From assembly GCA_034509495.1 (NCBI GenBank), contig CM067521.1:20413984-20477983 (forward strand): DNA of 64,000 bases, in the 5' to 3' direction. The notes below the pieces were generated by a model that saw only the letters and a program-made list of their open reading frames with translations, made no database searches and was not told the DNA's origin. Of the stretch, positions 56,296-64,000 are shown piece after piece (positions within the stretch are counted from its first letter, which is position 1; every line of letters begins with the position of its first letter). Source of the stretch: Acestrorhynchus altus (taxonomy: Eukaryota; Chordata; Actinopteri; Characiformes; Acestrorhynchidae). A program made the position numbers and the translations under genes.

Positions 56296-56658
56296 AAATG
56301 CACAAACTGCTTGTCTAGTTCCTATTGAGACATACTACCAATAGAATAGGACCTGGAGCAGTGGAACTGTATTCTCATGAATGATGGTGCTCCAGCCAAT
56401 ATTTTAGAATGTGTTGGGGAGTTGAGGAGTTGGGGATTGTGGTGTGGAGTGGTGATCATCCAACATCCTGACCTCAGTGCTTTTGTTGCTGAATCAGATC
56501 CTCACAGCAATGCCTCAAAGTTAAGCAGAAAACCTTCCCTGGGCAGTAGAGACAGTTCCTCCCACAGAAGAAGGATAAACTCTTTTAAATATCCTTGATA
56601 TCAGAAGAAGCACTGAATGAGCAAGTGTCTCTATACTTTTGTCCATGTAGTGTATTTT
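56295..56658 (+). mobile_element. FM element copy 14, left end missing
   Basis: It starts abruptly in the FM interior and continues 'accaatagaataggacct', 'gatggtgctccagccaat' and 'gtgatcatccaacatcctga' to the intact right end 'atacttttgtccatgtagtg'. Confidence 0.88.
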
Positions 56659-56664
56659 ATATGT

Positions 56665-57080
56665 CAAGGTTTTACAAAGACTGTCATGGTGGTTAGAGCA
56701 TTTGCCATAAATGTAAATGGAATTAGTTTTCCATGTGCAGTTGTTTTCCACATCTCCAAAGTTTAGTCTTAGAACCATCCAAGTCCTCCCACACACATTC
56801 AATGATACTGTGGTCTGGACTTTGAGGTGGTCAGGACATTGTTCTGAGAACAGCAGCAGCTTCAGCCTCTTCACCTTTTCTCAGTAAGAGCTTCATGGTC
56901 AGCACCTCATCCCTTCGGACTGATAGTGTTGAGTCATCTTCTCACAGTTGAAGAAAGGATGGACCCAAGCATGTGGATGTTTTCAGGTGTTAAGTGGGAG
57001 AGGAACTTGATCTTCTTCTCATTTTTGAAGATGAAAGCTGGTCTGCCAGGTTTTGCACGATTATAAGGAATCCCATTCTC
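56665..57080 (-). mobile_element. Tc1/mariner-like relic, antisense
   Basis: Minus-strand reading gives PQSPDHSIIECVWEDL near 56800, resembling the conserved PDLNxIExVW block of Tc1/mariner transposases that carries the last catalytic position nearby. KLLLRKGEEAEAAA near 56860 lies just N-terminal to it. The remainder is degraded. The sliver at 21112 matches the latter part. Confidence 0.6.
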
Positions 57081-57164
57081 TCTGTCTTTGAATCATTTTA
57101 ATACAGATAGCAAGACTTTTCTGGCCCATGTAGACACAAACAGTTGTCCTAACTTGCTTTCCTG

Positions 57165-57173
57165 CCTGCCTGC

Positions 57174-57204
<31 letters not shown>

Positions 57205-57218
57205 CCTCCCTCCCTCCC
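57165..57218. repeat. (TGCC), (TC)n and (CCTC)n pyrimidine tract
   Basis: Short 'tgcctgcc' units, then about 11 TC units, then four 'ctcc' units. Confidence 0.9.
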
Positions 57219-57889
57219 CAGCTGCTTCAGATCACTGCCTTGCAGAGGCGACGGGTTATCTTTGCAGTTGCTTCTTCCAACTGAGAATGATTAGATCACT
57301 CTGTTCATCCCTTTGTTCAACATGAGTGGAGAAGTGTGAGTGAAGACACTGACTGCTCATCTGCTCTGGAGATGCCCTTGTGGCTCCTATTGGTCAAAAC
57401 ACCACAGTTCTTCCAAACTATGTGTTACATCTCATCCCAATCTGGGCGCCTCACATGTTTCCTTTCATTAAAGCCATTTCTTATTTCAAAAAGACATCCA
57501 ATTGATATCATTTTCCAATGAATATAAATGGTCAGCTAAGACGTTGGAGCTCTGAGAATATAGTGTTAGACGTCCTGTCCTGTCTATTCATGCTTAATGT
57601 TAAATACAGACACAGATGAAGCCTTCTGTCCTTACTCGGCATACATTTTGTCCATATTTGAGCAAATTCTCTGAAAGCTTATGGAAACAAAAGATGCAAC
57701 AAAGCAGTAGCACTAGAAACTTGGTGGGGGCAGCGCTCAAGTTCAAGTGAAAGTTCAATAGTTCAAGTGAAACATGAGAAGAAGAAGAACTGGCAGAAAA
57801 ACAGGAGTTTTTATCTCTTTTTCAGACCTTTTTTGTCTCTTTTGACTCTGAGTTGCCCTCTAGTGTATCTATTTCTTAATATTGGTGTC
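57219..57889. other. Anonymous sequence, no gene seen
   Basis: No feature recognised. Confidence 0.4.
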
Positions 57890-58260
57890 GACATAAAGGA
57901 CGCATAGAAATACCCTCACTGACAAAAGAAAGCACCAAGAAGGAATTGAATTAAACTTGAGGATATATGTACTTATTTACATTACATAATTAAATTAAAG
58001 CTAAGAATATGTTTACTGGGGTCCATCTGTCCACGGATGTTGGAGCTTAATTGTAAATCATGCACGTTCACTGATGTCCCAGCTGGTCTTATAAATACTT
58101 GATTGGCGATAAATCTGGCAACCAGGCAGGTCAAGGAAGAAGAAGGCAGAAACCTTCCTGGGAAACCCTTGCTGTGTGTGGGAGAGCATTATCCTCTGGA
58201 GAAATGCCAAACTAATCACTGTTGGTTCCCTAACACAATCTGGATTTGTTGTAAAGATGA
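57890..58260 (-). mobile_element. Possible Tc1-like relic, antisense
   Basis: The start 'ctcactgacaaaagaaagca' and phrases such as 'ggcgataaatctggcaacc' and 'caggcaggtcaaggaag' resemble the antisense of a transposase region near the SPDLNPIE block. Translation is too broken to confirm it. Confidence 0.4.
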
Positions 58261-59304
58261 TTAATTTTAGTCCACAGCAGTCTATTTTCTTTTTTACACA
58301 TAAAGGGGGTGGAAACAAGTTTTTTCCTTGTGTAGTGTGGTGGGCTTGCCCAGTTGGGAAATCAGACCCTAAGCAAATTTGTTTTGGCACTGAACCACTG
58401 ACATCAAAGACAATAACGATAACATCAAAGTGGGATGCATATCAAGAAATCACATTTGAAACAGATGACTAATGTGTCTTGAATCCAACTTGAACAACAT
58501 TTTGGATGGTAACTGCTGGGGTCTCATTTTCCATTATATCTCAGATTCATTGGCATCATGGCTCCAAGTACTGAACTAAATAAGCAAAACAACACCATAT
58601 TTGTGTCTAATCATTTGCACCGAGTAGAACGACGTGATTGTCCTCAACCTGTCTTCTCAACTATCCTTACATCAGTCACTATACTTCTATCTAATGAATG
58701 AAGAAAGCTTCTGAAACCTGACTAAATGTGGGGTTACTAGGCATGTTTAGCTTACCTATTATAATACTTACTGTATGGATGGTTCTGCAGGCCCGGGCAG
58801 ATGTTCTGTTTTAAACTGCAAGGAGGCAAGGAGGCAATGCCAAAGATTAGAAAGTTGGAATTTGGGGGTTATCATTTGAAGCACCTCACAAGTTTCTGGG
58901 GTAGTTCAACCTAATCAGTGTGTATAAATCTTGACGGATCCCTGTTCAGCTGACTCCATCATGTTGCCATTCCAGAGAGCAGGGGGAGACTGGAAAAGTG
59001 TTCAGTCTTGGAAAACACCCCAAACAGCTGTGTTGCTGGTTTTTGGAGGCCAGATTGCTGATACAAGGATGGAGAGGTTAAAGATAAAGACAGTCTATGT
59101 CTGAATTCTTGCTCAAAATGGTAAAAATGTGGTAGAGTTGAAGCAGTAATGTTACATCCTTCCTTTGTTAATTAAGATTGGAAACCTGGACCCTGCTGAA
59201 CTCACCAACTCACCACGCCCTCACCAATGTCAAGATCAAATCTACACCCCTGCTACCAACACTCAACACTTGCTCAACACTTGTCTGCAAAAATGCTACT
59301 CAAA
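58261..59304. other. Anonymous sequence, no gene seen
   Basis: A 98-codon frame at 58176-58472 has no recognisable domain. No repeat assigned. Confidence 0.4.
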
Positions 59305-59888
59305 ATGGTTCTGGAGGCAGCAGAACAAACACAGCTGGTTCAGAGCATAGCTGATTTGAAGAAGTAGTCAGAGCTTTAGAAATCTGTTCCTCAATGCTTT
59401 ATATGTGAATGAAAGCAATTGAGTTTGAGATTGTGTTGTTTATTATCAAGAAATTCTTTTTTTTTGTGGTGCTGGTTGCTCAGAACACTGCTTAGAAAAC
59501 TAGCCAGCTTGCTTCTAAGGCAGCATTTTCTTTGTTGGCTTTGTTGTTTTCTGGACAGCTATGAAATATTGTGCAGCAAAACTGTCAAGACTGATAATGA
59601 AGCTATTATACATGATCATTAAAGCTGCATTTACATGATGGCAAGACGTGCCTCTTGTTTTGATACTGTCGTATGAAAACAGCATGGTACAATGAAAAAG
59701 AGATTGGATAGACGCTGTGAAATATGGCCCTAGAATCTAACTATAAGACTTAAAATTAACAAGCTGGTTAAAAATAACAAATCTGAATTGCACACCTTTT
59801 ATACAAAGCCTCGCCTATTTTAATTGGTTATTGTCTGAACCAATTTTTCTGCCTCAGAGGTAAAGCTGCCTCCAGAACCGTTTTATGT
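59305..59888. mobile_element. Foldback DNA element, copy 2
   Basis: The left arm at about 59305-59412 ('ggttctggaggcagcagaac', 'cagagctttagaaatct') and the right arm at about 59795-59888 ('aattggttattgtctgaacc', 'gaggtaaagctgcctccag') are inverted repeats that match the arms at 21327 and 21758. The interior shares 'gagattgt' and 'ggcagcatt' in order with copy 1. It is noncoding. Confidence 0.8.
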
Positions 59889-60029
59889 TTAATGCCTTCT
59901 CCTGTACTTGGAAATTGAAAGTGTCCTAGTTGGTACTTCTAACTTTTGTTATAATTGCATACTACTCACTAGAACCTGGATACACCTAATCATAAGAGCC
60001 TATGATGACATGTCACAGACCCCTTAAAA

Positions 60030-60165
60030 GGGGTCCCCCCGAGATGGACTAGCACCCTGTCCGAGGGTATTCCTGCCTTGTGCCTGATGATTCCAGGTAG
60101 GCTCTGGATCCACCATGACTCCATTCAGGATGAAATGGGTATATGATAACGGGTATGAATTGTAG
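60030..60165 (+). mobile_element. DANA-like SINE tail fragment
   Basis: The order 'gagatggactagcaccctgt', 'ttcctgccttgtgcctgatg', 'aggctctggatccacca' and 'ctccattcaggatgaaatgg' is that of the SINE 3' end. The tRNA-like head is missing. Confidence 0.7.
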
Positions 60166-60229
60166 CCATGATGTACACAGAAGTCACATGACCTCTATAA
60201 GAAAAACATAATGATCTGTTCCATTAACC

Positions 60230-60500
60230 GATTCAGTAAATGTACCACAAATGGTTCTTTGACTTATGCCATAGTTCAAGAACCACTTTTGATTCCATAA
60301 AGAGCCGTGTTTGTAATAGAGATGTACATACGAGAGTGAAGGCTCTAAACAACCTTCACTCACTGTTAGATTGTTTACCAGTATGAACATTCTTCCCACT
60401 CCTACATCTTTCTTGCAAACATGGTTCCATATGCAAACAAAAGTGGTAATTATATGGCATCACTCAAAGAACCTATTGTAGCACCTTTATTCTTTTTAGA
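60230..60500. mobile_element. 'agaacc/ggttct' MITE
   Basis: It contains 'caaatggttctttgactt', 'caagaaccacttttgattcc' and 'atcactcaaagaacctatt'. Mirrored words at 60245-60290 and 60420-60480 suggest inverted arms. Confidence 0.5.
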
Positions 60501-60894
60501 ATGTATATTTATAACAAGGAGTGATTTCATATAAAGCTCAGGTGTGTTTATGGTGATGAACTTGATGGATCCCAAGACTCCAACTGGGAATTTCAACTGG
60601 AAAGTTCTAAGTACAGTGGAATGCAGAATAAGAGGCTAAGTGTGTTTCAGAGCTGCATAAATGGTTCATGTGGATTTTTATTTCTTGTGTTTTCTAGGAG
60701 TTTAAGCCAAAGCTGATTAGTCGATTACGTGACACAAAGTAACACCGATTTTACCTCATTTGAATCAACAACCCATTGTATGTTCACACTTCTTATGAGT
60801 TTGTAGTCGCCTTCTCATCCAAAATTTCTTCTGAAATCTGTGGATTTAATAGGGAGTTTCTAGCCTCTAATCTTCTAGGTCTTCACATTTCACA

Positions 60895-61040
60895 CATAGA
60901 ACATTGCTGTGAGGATTTGATTGCATTGTGCCACAAGAGCCTTATACCCAACACCCCAACTCTATCCAAATGTATTGAATAGAGCACCATCATCAGAATG
61001 CATTCCTTAGAAAGGGTGTCCACAAACATTCATCCAAATA
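60895..61040 (-). mobile_element. FM element copy 15, rearranged
   Basis: It has 'agaacattgctgtgaggat', 'atagagcaccatcatcagaa' and 'aaagggtgtccacaaacatt'. The usual middle between these words is deleted. Confidence 0.78.
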
Positions 61041-61560
61041 CTGCACACTCTTCAATCCAAGGCAATGGAAGGATCATCTGCCCAAAAATAGGGCTCCTTG
61101 ATATAATCTGCTTACCTGGAATCATCTCGCCACATATTGTGTCCTTTTAGTCTCTAGCAATCAGATGGAAAATAGTAACTTCCAGCAGAATATTGTGGGA
61201 ATTTGTTCCACTGACCAAGCACATTGACCTAAAGCATCCCCCAAGACAGAATGGCAAAGAACTAGACTTTGGAATGCAGGATAGTGACCTCTGTGGTTAG
61301 GAGGGCTTTCTCTGACTCAGACAGCCACCAAATGTCTGGAGAGAAGTCTGTAGGGTCTCCACAAGCTGTATAGATTGAGAAAGGGTCCTAGTTAAGAACA
61401 GTAACTCCTACAAAAGGTGAAGTGTTAGCTCCTGGAAAAACAGAACGTTTTGAAGAACTTTTTTGCAGAGCAGATGTTTGAATGTAAAGAAGCATAACAT
61501 TATTTAACCTTATTCAACTTATTTCTTTCCCATCATTTGACTTGATTTCCTGTATTTCCT
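61041..61560. other. Anonymous sequence, no gene seen
   Basis: No feature recognised. Confidence 0.35.
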
Positions 61561-61599
61561 GTTGTGTAAACCAGGGGCAGTGGGTTCCCATTTTCTTTG

Positions 61600-61712
61600 T
61601 TGTCCCTCTTGCTCTGAGGGAGGTTTCTTTGTCAGCCTTTTCTTAGGAGGCTTTGACCCAGTTTTGCTGCCACTTTAAGTGCATTTGAATTGAATTGAAT
61701 TGAATTTTTAAG
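61600..61712. repeat. Dispersed fish repeat fragment
   Basis: 'ctgagggaggtttctttgtc' and 'gctgccactttaagtgcatt' lead to several 'gaatt' repeats. It is a common teleost repeat end of unclear class. Confidence 0.4.
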
Positions 61713-62721
61713 ATTGAACCTCCATATAATCTGAAGGTTACAGATTCTTTAAGGGGGTGTCTCCTAGAAAGTCTCCATTGACATTCCCCTAAAAGTCAAG
61801 TGAAGTCAAATTACAGCCAAAGATTTACTTATCATACCCCTATCCATCAAAACATTATGACCAACTCCTGGTTTCTACTCTCACAGTCTTCACTCTTCAC
61901 CCTGACCTTCAATTGTCAGGGCCTCACAGGACCACCACAGAGTAGATAGTAGGTGGTAGGTAATTCACTAAATCACTGCTGGACTGGGCATTGTCCACCA
62001 ACCAACAATATCCAGCCAACAGCATCTTGAGGGCAGCATCCTTTGACCAAGGACAAGAGAATGACCAATGCAAACTGTGCAGCAGCAGATTAGTTTCTGT
62101 CTCTGATTTTATATCTGTGTGCAAACACTCCAAACTACAACGTTCTCCTACATAGTAAATAGGTGGTGATATATACAGTATATTGTATATTCAAAGCACC
62201 ATCTACTCCATCAATTTGATCCTTCCATGATCAATCCATTGAACATCTAATATAACCATCTACACCCTTTCCCTATGATGTCTGTGTGCTATAAACAGAA
62301 CCAACCCTTCTCTGATGTGAACCAACACAAATTTTAACGTTTGAGAAATCACTACTGATTACGTGACAAGGGCCAGAGCAGTGCTCAGACTTTATTGTTC
62401 TGGTGGAGTGACGTGGAGGAGAGCTTCAGAGCAGCGGCTCTTTAAAGGCCAGGCAAATGACTCGGCTTTGAAATTCCAGGCCAAGTTTTGGCGTCCCATT
62501 CAAGCTTTCTAGTCCTTATCTGCCGCCATCAAGGCAGAAGGGAAGCAAAGTTTACACTGACTTGAGGTCACCGTGGATACAAGCTCTCCACATTCAGCAC
62601 CTCTCTCTGCCACTCAGCCCTTCTCTCTCTTTCTCTCTATAAACCTCTTTTTATATATCTGTCCATCCAGAACACTCTAGTTTCAGGCTTGTGCTAAAGA
62701 GGGTATGAACTCCAAATGAGC
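61713..62721. other. Anonymous sequence, no gene seen
   Basis: Short frames only. No repeat recognised. Confidence 0.4.
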
Positions 62722-62980
62722 ACTGATCTGTGGTGCAGTGGAACTGTGCTCTCTGGAATGATGGTGCTCCATCCTATATGCAATGGAATATTTGGGATGA
62801 GTTGGGGACCTGACCTCAGACCTGACCTCACTAACACTCTTGTGGCTGAATTAAGTTAAATCCTCACAGCAATACACAAATATCTGGTAGAACGTCTTTC
62901 CTATACTAGAGGCAGTTACTCCCTCAAAATCAGGATAATGCCTTGAATGAGCAGGTGTCCCAATGGTTTTGTCCAACTCT
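62722..62980 (+). mobile_element. FM element copy 16, right half
   Basis: From 'ggtgcagtggaactgtgctc' through 'gatggtgctccatcctata' and 'gcaatacacaaatatctggt' to 'gaatgagcaggtgtcccaat' and 'ttttgtcc'. The left half is missing. A short 'gacctgacctca' duplication occurs at about 62808-62830. Confidence 0.87.
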
Positions 62981-63289
62981 GCTGCTTGGTTGGACACTGG
63001 TCTCCAGGCCTGAAAATGAAGTACCCCTGATGTATAGAAATGTTTTTTTTCTCAATGGAAATCAAAAATGAAACAGTTTCTCTTGTGCTTTTCAGGATAC
63101 TATAATATTCAACTACAACGGTTTTTCCCTTTATGAAGATCTACAAGGCAATGAAGGTCTCCACTGTCCTTCTGAGAGGGTTCTTCTGTATGAGGAGCTA
63201 TGTGTGTGCTTGCTCTGAACTTCTTGAAGGGTCTCATTCAACAAGCACTCCCAACACAAACACACTGATTGTCAAAAAAGGTTGAACCC

Positions 63290-63605
63290 AGAATAAACCA
63301 ACTGGCTGCAATGCACGTCTGAAGAATGTGGCCTGTCAGACTGGCATGGAGTCACTCAGAATGGCATATCTGAGGTCATCTTCAATGACGAGTGCCACCT
63401 GTCCACGTCATTAATGAGGTCCTGCAACCAGTGGCCCTACCTTTCCTGAATGCACACCCTGGTATGATCTTCTAACTGGACAATGCTTGTCCAGTTACTG
63501 CTACTCTGAAGAGCAATCCCACACTTCCTTCTGCAAGTGGAGTACACTAAACAAGTATGCAACACAGTACATTCTCTAAGACTGGATTGGACAACCATGA
63601 ACTGC
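63290..63605 (+). pseudogene. Tc1-like transposase relic, catalytic part
   Basis: Plus-strand reading gives VIFNDECHLS near 63385 (the 'FSDECRF' motif with the first catalytic Asp), then VALPFLNAHPGMIF near 63440 and LDNACP near 63480 (the 'DNARPH' motif). The gap between these motifs is much shorter than in intact enzymes, and stops interrupt the frame. It is close in sequence to the minus-strand relic at 41690-42130. Confidence 0.8.
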
Positions 63606-64000
63606 AGAAAGTCAGTGCCTACTTTTACTACATCCAGGTGTGTTCAGTATATAGTTTACATGAGCTAATAAGTTGTACTTAATGTATGGTTTACTTAAAT
63701 TATCCATTGCACTAATGAAGGGAAACTAGCAATTAGTTGCTGCTACATTAAACACTTAATGGCTCTTTATGGGGTGTGCAGCGTTCTGACGCGTAGATGT
63801 GCAACAGATATGGCAGCCTGCTCTCGAGGCATGTCCGCTGAGGCAATTGTTCTTATGTGCGCACCTGCGAAACCGCACCAGCACTGTAAACAGGCAGAGT
63901 GTGTTTATATGTGGGGAAAATGAGCTCGGGCCTTCACATATGTAAACATTTTAGTACTTTTATGTTGCTGAGGCCCAAACATGTCAGAGAAAAACATGAA
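63606..64000. other. Anonymous sequence to window end
   Basis: It includes a small CpG-containing patch at 63785-63880. No gene recognised. Confidence 0.4.

Overview
The window reads as vertebrate, most likely teleost fish, nuclear DNA with no intact gene. I see no long open frame, no recognisable host exon, no rRNA or functional tRNA, and nothing bacterial. The fish assignment rests on the repeats: Tc1-like DNA transposons and their internally deleted derivatives, an L2-type LINE with an (AAATGT)n tail, a DANA/Mermaid-like tRNA-derived SINE, a second tRNA-derived SINE, and very dense (CA)n and (GA)n microsatellites. A DANA-like SINE would favour an ostariophysan (characin, catfish, knifefish or carp relative), but I cannot fix the order. 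The families were recognised by eye and memory, so names are approximate.

Layout. 1-8.1 kb: small foldback and SINE fragments, a Tc1 end and otherwise anonymous sequence. 8.1-8.7 kb is CpG-rich and 8.8-9.5 kb is strongly AT-rich. 10.2-14.6 kb: SINE copies, a Tc1-like transposase relic, an internally deleted Tc1 element and the first of many copies of a short Tc1-derived element (called here the FM family). 15.0-16.0 kb: a 21-bp minisatellite followed by GA, TG and CA tracts. 16.7-17.6 kb: an L2 3' end. 19.3-20.2 kb: a LINE 3' tail joined to a Tc1 terminus. 21.3-21.9 kb: a foldback element whose sister copy lies at 59.3-59.9 kb. 22.8-28.7 kb: Tc1-like relics, FM copies (one carrying a nested L2 tail) and a major microsatellite cluster. 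29.8-34.9 kb: Tc1 and FM relics and a broken jockey-superfamily LINE reverse transcriptase. 35-40.4 kb: a DANA-like SINE, oppositely oriented FM copies, and a six-unit tRNA-like array. 41.7-47.3 kb: Tc1 and FM relics and a palindromic element. 48.8-55.3 kb: a purine tract, a SINE copy, a large inverted repeat, a degenerate 36-bp minisatellite and a poly-C run. 56-64 kb: a SINE/(GT)n/FM chimera, more Tc1 relics and FM copies.

The genes do not work together because none is intact. What the window shows is layering: DNA transposons and FM copies came first, and 5'-truncated L2 tails later inserted into them, leaving visible target-site duplications. Microsatellites then grew at SINE tails and at element junctions. 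I found no convincing new functional system. The best leads are structural: the FM family's density and its link to a Tc1 element, the tRNA-like array, the two-copy foldback family, and the frame-preserving 21-bp minisatellite.
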